From positions 1,558,501 through 1,622,500 of the forward strand of contig WPIO01000064.1 in NCBI GenBank assembly GCA_009760855.2: 64,000 nt of DNA, written 5' to 3'. This DNA comes from Cristatella mucedo (Eukaryota; Bryozoa; Phylactolaemata; Cristatellidae). Numbering within the stretch: the first letter of the stretch is position 1; each line of letters opens with the position of its first letter. The notes under the pieces are model-generated. The model saw only the letters and a program-made list of their open reading frames with translations, was not told the origin of the DNA and did no database searches. Below, piece by piece: positions 48,501 through 56,799 of the stretch. Both the position numbers and the translations under genes were made by a program.

Positions 48501-49743
48501 CTGTGCCCAAGCTAGCTATGTAATGCTGACGCAGCCTGCATTTCGGCATCCTGCTCGTTGCAGGCAGAATGCTCCACAGACGGCTGGTGTCACCGCTTAC
48601 CGTGACTTCATTCAGCACCACCACGTGGATTCCTCGATCTGTCTCCGTGCCTAAGCTCTCCAGAAGCTGCAAGCACAACAAAAGACAGATTTCGGAGCAG
48701 CAAAACAGAGGAGGCCAGCAAACGAAGATGGTCCCGACAAGCGCACAAGCATCAACAAAGCGATTTCGACAATGTATTGCAGCAGCAATGTTGACAACGA
48801 CAGGCAGCAATGGAAGCTGCTTGTGCTAAAGCAGTAGCCAACAGCTGCATATGCCGGCAAGCCGTAGCTTCCTTACGAGGTCATTGTCAACTCTAACAAA
48901 AATGGAGTCCCTGGCTGACCGGCCCGTGATTCGCACCACCCTCGGCTTCACGATGGCTTCCGCTACTGAAGGAAGCGAGAAAAATGCACACAGCCACTGA
49001 CCAACCGTTCGGCAAACGCATGGGGCAAAATTCATCTCAGTTCAGCGATGGTCGACATACTTGGATCGAGTTCGCCTTCTCTAAGCCAGGTGCTCAACTT
49101 CCACACGACCAGTGCTGAAATCAGCAGCACCACAATCTGCAAAGCAGCCAAGTTTACATAGATGCAAGACAGTCTGCCATCGGCACTCGCTCAAGAAAAA
49201 AGTGCTACCAACAAGCGCCGAATGTCAGCATCCCTCAGAGGTCACGAGACTCGAGCGGACAAGACTCTGGTTGTCACAGACACAAGCCTGCGGATCATGT
49301 GCTTCACCTCACCCCAGCTGCTTATCGCATGATCCCTAGGTCAACCTGCCTGCTTGAGCTCTGCTTTGTCGGGCATTTTCTTTTCTTTTCAGTGACTTGT
49401 TTCATGACAGTACACTTTAGCTGTAGCTGTATTTCTCATCAAAGTGCTGCAATCTACGGCTTAGCATTTTCATGAGCCTGGAGCCTTCGAAAACGCCCTC
49501 CCATTCCTCAGAGCGGCCCACTCATTCTTCACAGTCGCCCACTCTTTCTTCACAGATTGCACAAGCAGCCCCAGAGCATCAAGGCAGGCACCGCAAGGTA
49601 GAACCGCAAAGCAGAACCACAAGGCAGAGCATCAGAGGCTGGTGAGGTTGCACGGTTAGTCCTACAGCGATGAACAGCGTGGTAAGGCTAAGCGACAAAT
49701 CCTAGCTTACCCGCTTCAGCTTGACTCGCCTAAGCACCATCAT
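35162..49743 (-). CDS. POMGNT1: Protein O-linked-mannose beta-1,2-N-acetylglucosaminyltransferase 1
   Basis: A type II Golgi glycosyltransferase (GT13) that adds GlcNAc in beta-1,2 linkage to O-mannose on proteins such as alpha-dystroglycan. Seventeen exons (listed separately) join in phase without a stop, giving 571 codons. Order: a short basic cytosolic tail (1-11), a membrane anchor (12-26, [14 protein letters not shown]), a FAM3/ILEI-like stem domain (about 60-190; [33 protein letters not shown]), the cysteine segment [14 protein letters not shown], and the catalytic domain (from about 262, [15 protein letters not shown]). Active-site motifs are [30 protein letters not shown], the metal-binding EED (353-355, [14 protein letters not shown]), [32 protein letters not shown] and [15 protein letters not shown]. 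Human POMGNT1 has 660 residues; the last about 50 are not confidently found. An in-frame TAG nine codons upstream supports the start. Confidence 0.93.
36103..36180 (-). CDS. POMGNT1: POMGNT1 exon 16
   Basis: Acceptor CTTTTAG, donor GAT|GTAAGA, 26 codons, including [20 protein letters not shown], which corresponds to the YVAFIRMEKDDDFTTW region. Confidence 0.9.
36433..36541 (-). CDS. POMGNT1: POMGNT1 exon 15
   Basis: Acceptor TATATTTAG, donor TCG|GTGAAT. It encodes [20 protein letters not shown], matching the vertebrate [20 protein letters not shown] segment. Confidence 0.9.
36775..36965 (-). CDS. POMGNT1: POMGNT1 exon 14
   Basis: Acceptor GGTGCCTGCAG, donor GGCCG|GTGAGT. It encodes [20 protein letters not shown] and [20 protein letters not shown], the most conserved part of the catalytic domain, containing residues of the acceptor site. 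Confidence 0.95.
37107..37235 (-). CDS. POMGNT1: POMGNT1 exon 13
   Basis: Acceptor GTTGTGACAG, donor AAG|GTAAGC, 43 codons with [18 protein letters not shown] and [18 protein letters not shown]. Confidence 0.95.
37360..37830 (-). repeat. LINE-A fragments (old, broken)
   Basis: Two short minus-strand matches: 37360-37455 (region before the YADD-proximal helix, antisense of GTCTGCAAGGCAGACGGTCAG) and 37690-37830 (HQFQP region). They are separated by non-LINE sequence with a G-rich GGGAGCAGGGGG. Confidence 0.5.
38095..38170 (+). repeat. tRNA-like/SINE head remnant (possible)
   Basis: TAAAGGTGCTCGAGGG followed by CCAGGTTTGATTCCAGG resembles the SINE head plus B box. The body is not recognisable. 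Confidence 0.35.
38171..38714. other. POMGNT1 intron, nothing further seen
   Basis: Intronic sequence between exons 13 and 12. The frames on either strand lack domains. Confidence 0.4.
38715..38787 (-). CDS. POMGNT1: POMGNT1 exon 12
   Basis: Donor CAC|GTGAGT. The acceptor is chosen at GTGTTGCAG|CTACTTC rather than the next CAG nine bases on, because it restores [20 protein letters not shown] with the same spacing as vertebrate [20 protein letters not shown]. Phase matches exon 11. Confidence 0.92.
39105..39190 (+). repeat. Degenerate (TATG)n repeat
   Basis: GTATGTATGTATGCAAGTATG continuing with ATCTATGTATGCATGGGTGC, in a POMGNT1 intron. Confidence 0.7.
39468..39526 (-). CDS. POMGNT1: POMGNT1 exon 11 (metal-binding motif)
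   Basis: Acceptor GCCACTTTTCAG, donor TTCAG|GTGCGA. It encodes [22 protein letters not shown] is the equivalent of the DXD-type Mn/UDP-GlcNAc site of the GT13 family. Confidence 0.93.
39530..40560. other. POMGNT1 intron, nothing further seen
   Basis: Intronic sequence without a recognisable repeat or nested gene. Confidence 0.4.
40563..40688 (-). CDS. POMGNT1: POMGNT1 exon 10
   Basis: Acceptor CCTGTGTCTGCCAG, donor GGT|GTAAGT. It encodes [20 protein letters not shown] and [20 protein letters not shown], matching the vertebrate PMDVVALFGLRGIQH and [20 protein letters not shown] segments. Confidence 0.95.
40800..40875 (-). CDS. POMGNT1: POMGNT1 exon 9
   Basis: Acceptor GCTTTCTAATCCAG, donor GAG|GTGAAT. 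It encodes [20 protein letters not shown] and DGHHE. Confidence 0.93.
41028..41095 (-). CDS. POMGNT1: POMGNT1 exon 8
   Basis: Acceptor GTGCATTGTAG, donor TTCAG|GTATGT. It encodes [20 protein letters not shown] and LF, the first beta strand of the nucleotide-binding domain (PVAVIAGNRPNYLYR in vertebrates). Confidence 0.93.
41861..42027 (-). CDS. POMGNT1: POMGNT1 exon 7
   Basis: Acceptor CTTCCTCCTTTGCAG, donor AGT|GTAAGC. It encodes [16 protein letters not shown] and the cysteine segment [16 protein letters not shown], which is strongly conserved between stem and catalytic domains. Confidence 0.94.
42110..43190. other. POMGNT1 intron, nothing further seen
   Basis: Contains a small direct repeat of CACAAGTCAGAGGTC (about 42131 and 42163). 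No nested gene is visible. Confidence 0.4.
43195..43330 (-). repeat. tRNA-derived SINE copy
   Basis: On the minus strand the head has GGGTTCCAGTCTCGAGA in the B-box region, then GCCCACTGAAAGCGG, and the tail GCTATAGAACTGAGGCTGTT. It lies in a POMGNT1 intron, in the sense orientation of that gene. Confidence 0.7.
43331..45350. other. POMGNT1 intron, nothing further seen
   Basis: Frames up to 133 codons without domain, signal or splice support. Confidence 0.4.
45354..45452 (-). CDS. POMGNT1: POMGNT1 exon 6
   Basis: Acceptor CTCGATCTCGCTTTAG, donor AAGG|GTGAGC. It encodes [20 protein letters not shown] and [12 protein letters not shown], the end of the stem domain. It starts with two bases completing a Gly codon from exon 5. 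A (TG)n tract ends about 30 nt upstream of the acceptor. Confidence 0.9.
45481..45571 (+). repeat. (CA)n microsatellite; (TG)n in POMGNT1 pre-mRNA
   Basis: About 45 perfect CA units. In the transcript orientation of POMGNT1 this is (UG)n inside the 367-bp intron 5, followed by a short pyrimidine tract and the exon 6 acceptor. Confidence 0.97.
45820..46051 (-). CDS. POMGNT1: POMGNT1 exon 5 (stem domain)
   Basis: The acceptor CGTTTCGAGCGCAG is followed by GGCGCAAAGATGGCG. The donor AACG|GTCCGT is weak, but it is the only one that keeps phase and gives KNGPLV across the junction. It encodes [36 protein letters not shown] and [16 protein letters not shown]. The open frame continues past the donor without similarity. 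Confidence 0.92.
46466..47735 (-). mobile_element. LINE-A fragment (about 1.27 kb, decayed)
   Basis: The plus-strand left end is a degenerate AACATAATATAATCTAATG tail. The minus-strand frames recover [57 protein letters not shown] and, near 47560-47730, the RT region. It is frameshifted throughout and inserted in the POMGNT1 intron between exons 4 and 5. Confidence 0.85.
47740..47836 (+). repeat. LINE-B 3' end
   Basis: TTTGCAGCAAATGTAAAGCG, CCTAGAAAGAGACTAAGTTC, TCTGAGGGCACTTTATCAAA then TGTATTATTATTATTATT. Confidence 0.85.
47840..48400. other. POMGNT1 intron, LINE-like remnant only
   Basis: The 47840-48060 part resembles a further decayed LINE RT region (antisense), and an (AAT)n run lies at 48215. 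No gene is seen. Confidence 0.35.
48601..48666 (-). CDS. POMGNT1: POMGNT1 exon 4
   Basis: Acceptor TGTTGTGCTTGCAG, donor ACG|GTAAGC. It encodes [20 protein letters not shown] and VT, the first strand of the FAM3-like stem domain. Confidence 0.93.
48877..48965 (-). CDS. POMGNT1: POMGNT1 exon 3
   Basis: Acceptor TTTCTCGCTTCCTTCAG, donor CTC|GTAAGG. It encodes [20 protein letters not shown] and IFVRVDNDL, upstream of the stem domain (vertebrate VYVAVDGTTVLE). Confidence 0.9.
49061..49136 (-). CDS. POMGNT1: POMGNT1 exon 2 (membrane anchor)
   Basis: Acceptor GGCTGCTTTGCAG, donor CCAA|GTATGT. It encodes the single hydrophobic segment [14 protein letters not shown] and [11 protein letters not shown]. 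One base is left over, completing an Ile codon with exon 3. Confidence 0.9.
49711..49743 (-). CDS. POMGNT1: POMGNT1 exon 1 (start codon)
   Basis: ATG at 49741-49743 in good context (GGAAAGATGATGG). It encodes [11 protein letters not shown], a short basic cytosolic tail as in type II Golgi proteins, then donor CGG|GTAAGC in phase 0. An in-frame TAG lies nine codons upstream. Confidence 0.85.
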
Positions 49744-50284
49744 CTTTCCGAAGGGGTGAGTGGCTTTCTATAGGCTCCTGTCGGCACGAACTAGCACCAG
49801 CTGGGTGCAGTCGAGTGTGGAGCCTACCATTTTAAAGTAAAGGCTCATAGCTGTAACATCACGACACACGATCCTTACAGCCCATACAAACGCAAGGAGC
49901 AGACAAGATCGTGGGCAACATAAGACAAAACGCAAGTGAGCGCAAATACAACATCCTGTAGCAGAAGCATATAGTTTCAGCAAAAATGGGGGCGGGGCAC
50001 CGAAGCATCCTGCGAGATGGGTGACAAAAGGTACTTGGCACTTAAAAAATGTGCTGCCGGAGATCCATAATCAGCATAACGAATCCTTGTAAAAAAAAAA
50101 GTGGATAGGGGCTATTAAGATGCAGCTGTTCTGAGTGTGCATAAATCTAAATCCACGTCCCTAAATAGTACAGACGAGGAAGACGAGCAAAATATCGGCG
50201 GTTTTCGAGGCTCTAAAAACTCACGATTATGTCCAAACTTGGTAATAATAATAACAAAAACAGACTTTCATAGCGCCCCAGGAA
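49744..50284. other. POMGNT1 5' flank
   Basis: Presumed 5' UTR and promoter region. No TATA box or CpG island is obvious. Confidence 0.35.
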
Positions 50285-50440
50285 AACAGAGGTTCAGCCA
50301 CTAACTCAGGGGTAAGGTGTTCTCTGTTCCCGATCCGGGTCGTGGGTTCGAGTCCTGCAGCAGACAATCCTTTGTTGACCACTGCAAGTGCTGGTGATAG
50401 CCGTGAGGGCACTTCTTCCGCTATATGTCTCCCTTATTGA
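50285..50440 (+). repeat. tRNA-derived SINE copy
   Basis: AACTCAGGGGTAAGGTGTTC, GTCGTGGGTTCGAGTCCTGC (perfect B box), AATCCTTTGTTGACCACTGC, and GTGATAGCCGTGAGGGC with a short tail. Confidence 0.85.
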
Positions 50441-50469
50441 AAAAGCTCCGATTACCCCCCCCCCCCCCG

Positions 50470-50745
50470 ATCAACGGATACAGGGCAGAATTCTTACACT
50501 GACCCAGAAGGCCTGCCATGGCTTGGCTCCTTCATACCCTGCACTAGTTTAAGCCGTCGCGAGCTTGGGTCCTCAATGGACAATAAATTAGCCGATCCAT
50601 TCCTTCGCTTAAAGACTGTTAAAGACTTCAAGTTGGCGACAGAAGCTGTTGCTCTGCAGGTCCTAGATTGTTCAACTCACAACCACAATTCTAACTCAAC
50701 GACTTCTCTCTTGCGACCAACTGGCTATGTGAAATTACGGACAGA
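50470..50745 (+). mobile_element. LINE-A fragment (old)
   Basis: Matches the [17 protein letters not shown] region (here frameshifted), the [15 protein letters not shown] segment, and a piece of the SAGPRLWNS region. It is preceded by a run of C at about 50455-50469. Confidence 0.7.
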
Positions 50746-50844
50746 GATGCATGGCTATACGTGCACCGTCTATGATACTGACATATGAGGCTGGAAAGGA
50801 AGCATGCCAACTGACTACTGACAATACGATGAACAACTGCACCA

Positions 50845-51850
50845 TAATAATAATAATAATAATAATGCATTTGATATAGCACCCTCAGAGAACTCAATCT
50901 CTTTCTAGGCACAATGGTTAGTGGTCGCATTCTCAATAAACAACAGGAATAACATGGTTAGGAGTGACATGCATAGGATCAACATGCAAGTTTAGTCAGT
51001 GGCAGCATAAGCACATAAAAGACGAATCACAGCGACCCAATAAATGCTGTCATAAATCAATGCGTTTTTAGTTTTTTTTTAAATGTGGACAGTCAGGAGA
51101 TGTCGTGACGCAAGTCGGGAGTGAGTTCCAGGCTTTGAGACCATATGAACTAAAGGCACGGCCTCCAAAGGATTTGAGATTTGTACGAGGTATAGGTAAA
51201 CAGTTAGATTCCAAAAAGTAGGTGGTAAGATGCTTAGCCTGGTGGGACAGTAGATCTGATAGGTAGGCTGGAGCCAAAGAATGAAGAGACTTAAAGTGAG
51301 TGACAAAACCTTGAAGTCGATGGGTTTCTTGATTGAGAGCCAGTGCAGGTCGGTGAGAAGTGGTGTGATGTGGCAGCTTCGACGCTCACGACAGACAACC
51401 TAGCTGCAGAGTTGTTCACCAGCTATAAGAACCTGAGTGCACAGGCCGGTAGACTAGCAAGCAGTGAGTTACAGAAGTCGCGACGGGATGTCACAAATGC
51501 ATGGACCAATTTAGATGTGGTATCCCTGTCTAAACAAGCCCAAGTTTTAGCAATGTTATTTAGCTGAAAGTAAGCAGACTTGACTGTGGAGCTGATGTGG
51601 TCGTCTAACTGCGAAAGGTCACTTTGGAACATGACACCTAGATGCAGATTCAATAGGAGATATGCTGGCAGAGCCGATTTTGAGCGGCAGCCTTTCCACT
51701 TTCTGAATCACATTTGGTTTTCCCATAACTAGTAATTTGGCTTTATCGTCATTCAATTCAAAAAAGATTTGCTGCCATCCATGTGCGGATGTCATCAATA
51801 CATGCAGCAAGGGAGTTGAGAGAATTCGATGTGCTCAAGGGCTGGGAGGG
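50845..51850 (-). mobile_element. LINE-B, longest minus-strand copy
   Basis: On the minus strand, from 51850 down: FFELNDDKAKLLVMGKPN, LGVMFQSDLSQLDDHIS and DRDTTSKLVHAFVTSRRDFC, then APAYLSDLLSHQ, AFSSYGLKAWNSLP, and the 3' UTR ending in the hairpin plus (ATT)n at 50848-50866. Frames are broken. It shows that the hairpin/(ATT)n end belongs to an autonomous CR1/L2-type LINE distinct from LINE-A. Confidence 0.85.
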
Positions 51851-51859
51851 ATCAAAGCA

Positions 51860-53110
51860 AAGGTACTTACTATCAAAGCAAAGGTACATAAGCAAATAAA
51901 ACACACGGATTCCCATGGACGGAGAGAACGGTGTGAGGAACAGTTGGAACAGACCAACTACTCTTTGACAACCGTCGCGCGAGGGGATTGCGCGATCGTT
52001 TGTCGGTATCGAGCTCCAGGCTTTGGGAGCGTTGGAACTAAACGCATTCCTCGCAGGGTTTGAGGTTAGGGGTTAGGGCTAAGAAATCAAGAGTCGCGCG
52101 AGCGGTTAGTGCGAGGGAGGCCATAGGAATGAGCATTCCGGATAGGGTAATTGCCGGAGCAAGAGAACGTCGGAACTTGGAAGCGTCAGGGGCAGCAGCA
52201 CCTTGATGACGTCGATGCTGTCAGCACTCGGGATGAGGAGCCAGTGTAAGCCGGAGAGAACGAGCGGAATTTTCCAGCTTGAGTTTCGCACCGTATGCAG
52301 GCGCTGCATCATTTCCTAGGCAGAATGACCTGTAAGGAGTGAGCTACTCCGGGCGGGACGTCAGCTACGGCGCTCTACTTAAAGCCTAAGCGCTCGACGC
52401 TCGACTGGGAAAGCAGAGAGGAAGGAGGTCACTCGGACTCGACGAGCAGCATATCGCTTCTCAAGCAAAAGCGACTGGCTTTTCGACGCACCGACTTCGC
52501 ACGCCGTGCCGTCCAATGAGCATGTGCTTTAGCAATTGCGGCGTAGTTCACCGACACCCGCCCCCCCCTCCAGACACGCCAATGCGGCCGCCACTGAGGA
52601 CGCTGCACCATGCAATGCGCGGACTTTGCAATCCAGCCGATGCTGACGTACCTGCAGGCCGGCTCCGCGAGATGCGGCCACACAGAGTAGAGTGGCACTA
52701 CACTGAGCTGCAGCGCGGCGACAGGTACAGCGAGAACCGTCGGCTACGCTGTCCCGCCGCCGGCTGAGCAGTCTCCTGCACTAAAGAGGTTTTTCCGGTA
52801 TTTGGGGCGCCCGGGTAGCGCGTGCACGCTTGCGCATAGTATCTCAGGATAAACCGACCGCAAAACTCATTGCCGCGCACGCTAAAGGTGGAGTAAAGAA
52901 GCTCCCGTATTAGCATTATGATGATTGAAGTGTGTGTTTTTAAATCCACTATTACACTAATAAACCGTCATCTCGGTCGCCTAGTCGCAGCCGATTGTGT
53001 TTGCACCATGAGAGAGCTCCGATGTCAGCAAAACTCCGGCCTTTGGGTCAGATAGGCCTTGTTACCGGCAATATTCCGGTCCGGCTGCTAGCTATTAATT
53101 GTTTGATCCG
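51860..53110. other. No gene recognised
   Basis: Partly GC-rich (52380-52800). The overlapping frames, up to 108 codons, lack domains. Confidence 0.4.
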
Positions 53111-53585
53111 GTATAATTGAATTGTCGTGGTTTTGTTCCCATTCATTGGTGCTCTTTGCAACTCAAGCTGTGGCCCGTGTTTTTTTTAGAACTGGTGTCT
53201 GCAGCTATGCTTGTCTGTCATGAGCGTCGCAGTTGCCACATTACTCCACTTCTCGCCCACCTGCACTGGCTACCAGTCAAGCAACGGATCGACTTCAAGA
53301 TTTTGTCGCTCACTTATAGATCACTTCATTCTTTGGCTCCAGCCTATCTCTCAGATATACTCCCCCATCAGGCCAAGCATCGTACCACCCGCTTCTCGGA
53401 ATCCAACAGTCTACAAATACCCCGTACAAACCTCAAATCCTTTGGAGACCGTGCATTTAGTTTCTACGCTCCCAAAGCCTCGAACTCACTCCCGACCTGT
53501 GTCAGAACGTCCCCTGACTTGACCACATTTAAAAAGAACTTAAAAACACACCTATCTAGGACAGCATTTAGTGGGTCCCTGGGAT
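53110..53585 (+). mobile_element. LINE-B C-terminal fragment
   Basis: The frame contains HITPLLAHLHWLPVKQRIDF, ILSLTYRSLHSLAPAYLSDI, RAFSFYAPKASNSLPTCVRT and FKKNLKTHLSRTAFSG, which are the usual C-terminal motifs of CR1/L2 LINEs. Confidence 0.85.
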
Positions 53586-53599
53586 TTGTTCTTTATGTG

Positions 53600-54124
53600 C
53601 TTATGCGTGTATCTCCGTCAGTAACTCCACAAAGTCATAAAGACCATGTGGGTGTTACGCAGGAGAGTTTTGTATAGCGCACTCACAGCCTAAGCGGCTT
53701 TCGGTACGCATTCGGTAGCCAACAGACTTCGTCTCACGCAACAAAGAGAAAGTGGGAAGCATAGCAGAGTCAGGAGAGCAGTTGAGGTAGTGAGTAGCAT
53801 AGAAGTAGCAGTTCAGGACCGCTGAAAAAGATGTGCCATAGTCGGCAGTTGGAGAGTAGATGTCGTTGCGCAAGAATTGTGGAAGCGAGTTCCGCAGTCT
53901 AGGACCTGCAGAGCTAAAGCTTCTATCGCCAACTGTCTTTAAGCGGAGGAATGGGACAGCTAATTGATTGTCCAGACAGGACCTGAGGGCGCGAACAGGC
54001 TGAAACTGATGCAGCAGTTCAGCTAGGTATGAAGGAGCCAAGCCGTGGCGGGCCTTGTGGGTCAGCGTAAGAACTTTGCTCTGTATCCTTTGCTCAACCG
54101 GCAACCATCCTAGCTCTTCCAGCA
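53600..54124 (-). mobile_element. LINE-A 3' fragment
   Basis: Antisense of the copy 1 region from [20 protein letters not shown] to the 3' UTR. It is close in sequence to copies 1 and 2 and lacks the ACATT tail. Confidence 0.88.
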
Positions 54125-54300
54125 CACAGCCTAAGCGGCTTTCGGTACGCATTCGGTAGCCAACAGACTTCGTCTCACGCAACAAAGAGAAAGTGGGAAG
54201 CATAGCAGAGTCAGGAGAGCAGTTGAGGTAGTGAGTAGCATAGAAGTAGCAGTTCAGGACCGCTGAAAAAGATGTGTCATAGTCGGCAGTTGGAGAGTAG
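54125..54300 (-). repeat. 176-bp direct duplication of LINE-A 3' segment
   Basis: 54125-54300 repeats 53684-53859 (offset 441) with about one difference (GTGTCATAG for GTGCCATAG). It covers the end of ORF2 and the start of the 3' UTR. It is a recent local duplication. Confidence 0.9.
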
Positions 54301-54520
54301 TTGGCGTGCTGACACTGTGCATGCTGCCACTAACCACATTTTTGCATGCTGACCCTGTGCATGTCACCCCTAACCATGTTATTCATGCTGTTTGTTTTTC
54401 AAGCATGATTTTACTCACCATTCAATTCCATTTTCCTTTGCAGCAAATGTAAAGCGCCTAGAGAGAGATTAAGTTCTCTGAGGGCGCTTAATCAAGTGCA
54501 TTATTATTATTATTATTATA
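54301..54520 (+). repeat. LINE-B 3' UTR and end
   Basis: TGCATGCTGCCACTAACCAC, ATGTCACCCCTAACCATGTT, GCAAATGTAAAGCGCCTAGA, TTAAGTTCTCTGAGGGCGCT, ATCAAGTGC then (ATT)n. It is the best-preserved hairpin in the window. Confidence 0.88.
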
Positions 54521-54860
54521 AAAGCAAAGGTACAACTGAGTGTCATCCGCACAGAAGTGAAGCCTAGATGGTGCTTGGTAATCACATCAACAGAAGGGAG
54601 AGTATAAACCGTGAAAAAAACCGGACCTAGCACGGAGCCCTGAGGTACCGCTTATTTCAGAGGTACCTCGGATGATCTTTGTCCATTTACGTCAATACTC
54701 TGGAGTCTGCCACTGAGATAGGACCTGAACCATTGCAGAGCAGTGCCAGTAATGCACAGGCGAGATGAGAGGCGCTCCAGAAGAACTTTGTGATCGATAG
54801 TATCAAATGGAGTTCAAATAAAGTTCAAACGGAGAAGCAAAGAGGTTGGTCAGGACCGCG
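54521..54860 (-). mobile_element. LINE-B RT-domain fragment
   Basis: Antisense of the RT core: the plus strand reads GGTACAACTGAGTGTCATCC (the FxADDTQLY motif region) and CGGAGCCCTGAGGTACC (the VPQGSVLGP region). Frameshifts are present. Confidence 0.7.
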
Positions 54861-55685
54861 AGATTTCGGCTGCTCATACTCGCTGCTTCGTTGAGTTTAG
54901 AGCGGCAGCATGCTGCACGCTGGCGTTTGCTTTTCAGCTGCCGCTTTTAGCAACGCACAGCTTAAAGCGCCGGCTGCCCTTTCAATAGCGACAGTAAGGC
55001 GCCATTAGCTGGGAAGCGCCGTCTGTGCCATAAAGGGACCCTTGCCACTGAGCGTCGCAAATTACCGAATCAAGGACTAATTTTGTGCTCTCGCTAATGA
55101 GGAAATATATTTATTTCAATTAGGCGAGCGGGAGCATGTTAGATTGGTAATTGGAATCGACTAACGCAGGCCCAATGGAGGCCAAATGGAGCGTCGTGAA
55201 AAGTCTCCGCCATTTCGACATCTGAGATAGGCGTACTGATATTGGCATTGCCGATGGCTCATGCGACCGCCATTTGCGGCGTCAGGATTGCTGTTGAATC
55301 TCTGCTCTTAGCCTGGGGGATTCTAGGTAGGTAAACCCGCAGAGCTGCCTCGATCGCTCTGCGGTGGCGGCGGCAGCGGCAGCGGCCGCTGTGGATGCCG
55401 AGCGCTGCGAACGTAGGCAAAGTACTGCACTGTCGGCGCCCTAGCGTGCAGCTTTCTCGAGAACGTAACCTACTGAACAAGCCCTATTGCTTTACGTGCT
55501 CATCCGTGTATGCGTCGCGAGTTATTTTGACGCCTTTTCTTGGTTTTTATTTGACAGCTTTTGACGGCTTTTCTTGGCAAACTATGCCGGTCGTTACCTG
55601 CCTGTTCAGGTGTTCTGGAAAGTTCAGAGTAGCTTGTGTGGAGCATTAGCGTAGCTGCCGAGAATAGCTAAGATTGGTTAGTGCT
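54861..55685. other. No gene recognised
   Basis: Intergenic. A (GGCGGC)n-like stretch occurs near 55365-55390. Confidence 0.4.
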
Positions 55686-55689
55686 AGAT

Positions 55690-55850
55690 CTCGGGCGTCT
55701 GCTTACCCTCGATATCGTCTGCTCGCCCTTGCTATCGTCTGCTCACCCTTGCTATCGTCTGCTCACCCTTGCTGTCGTCTGCTCACCTTTCCTATATCGT
55801 CTGCTCACCCTTGCTGCCGTCTGCTAACCCTTGCTATCCTCTAGCTTCGC
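55690..55850 (+). repeat. 20-bp minisatellite, about seven units
   Basis: Units close to TATCGTCTGCTCACCCTTGC are repeated head to tail with small changes (CTCGATATCGTCTGCTCGCC, CCTTTCCTATATCGTCTGC). Confidence 0.85.
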
Positions 55851-56104
55851 AGGCGCAACTGCAAGTAAACGTGGCGGTGTGCGTTTCGGAGCAGGGTTTT
55901 GGATTGGTTGGTTGGACACGTTCTTTTCGTTGGCTCAAGATGACACTATTAGCTTGGTTCAAAAGTTAGCTCGCAGACTGAAGTGAGTGCCTATTTATAG
56001 CCACCTACCAGTAGCCAGAGACATTCAAGGAGTGGGTTTCAGAGAGTTCAATCTCGGTGAAGATAGCGTAAATGTGGAAGGACCCCGTTGCACTCATTGC
56101 AACG

Positions 56105-56265
56105 AAACAATGATGGTGAGCCGTGATGGCACACTAGGTAAGGCGGTTGCTTTTCACGATCTCGGTCCCAAAGTGGGTGATCCTGTATTGCCACTGCGAG
56201 CGGCGGTGATAGTCGTAAAGGCTCTTCTATAGTTATACGAAAGAGGCTGTTAAATCAGCTGTGAA
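56105..56265 (+). repeat. tRNA-derived SINE copy
   Basis: GGTGAGCCGTGATGGCACAC, TAGGTAAGGCGGTTGC, GTGGGTGATCCTGTATTGCC, and GTGATAGTCGTAAAGGCTCT with AAAGAGGCTGTTAAATCAGC. It lacks part of the B box. Confidence 0.8.
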
Positions 56266-56344
56266 GCAGCACAACTTATCTGGCCTGTCATGATCGACCG
56301 TAAAGACCAGGTTGCTACAAAAATAAGTGTAACAATAGTAGTAC

Positions 56345-56420
56345 TAGGTCATTTGTATGGCACCCAAAGAGAACTTAATCTCTATCTGGGCAATGTAAAA
56401 TTCTCTGCAAAAGAATTAGT
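56345..56420 (-). repeat. LINE-B hairpin remnant
   Basis: GGCACCCAAAGAGAACTTAA then TCTCTATCTGGGCAATGTAA, a diverged inverse copy of the LINE-B 3' hairpin. Confidence 0.5.
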
Positions 56421-56484
56421 ACCGTACGGTGAGTGACGAGCACGGTATCAAGCTTGCAAAAGCTAAGGACTGTTATGCTTAGGC

Positions 56485-56532
56485 AGGCGAAAGCAGACAC
56501 GAAGCAGACACGAAGCAGACACGAAGCAGACA
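56485..56532 (+). repeat. 11-bp tandem repeat (AGCAGACACGA x4)
   Basis: Four near-perfect tandem units of AGCAGACACGA. Confidence 0.85.
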
Positions 56533-56701
56533 CTCGTGGCCACAGCTTAATGTGACTTCTGGCTGGAAAGATGCCCTGAATGATACACAGGTACGAACAC
56601 AAAACACCGTGGTAGAAAACAAGACAAGCTCACCGGGGTCGCATGTGTACCTGAACCACCGGGGTCGCAGGTGCAGTTGACATGTAAGCGACGATGCGCG
56701 A

Positions 56702-56714
56702 GCGCCACGCGCAC

Positions 56715-56778
<64 letters not shown>
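56702..56778 (+). repeat. (CA)n microsatellite
   Basis: About 33 CA units with a CGCACA-type border. Confidence 0.95.
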
Positions 56779-56779
<1 letters not shown>

Positions 56780-56799
56780 CACGCGCACGCAAACACTGA

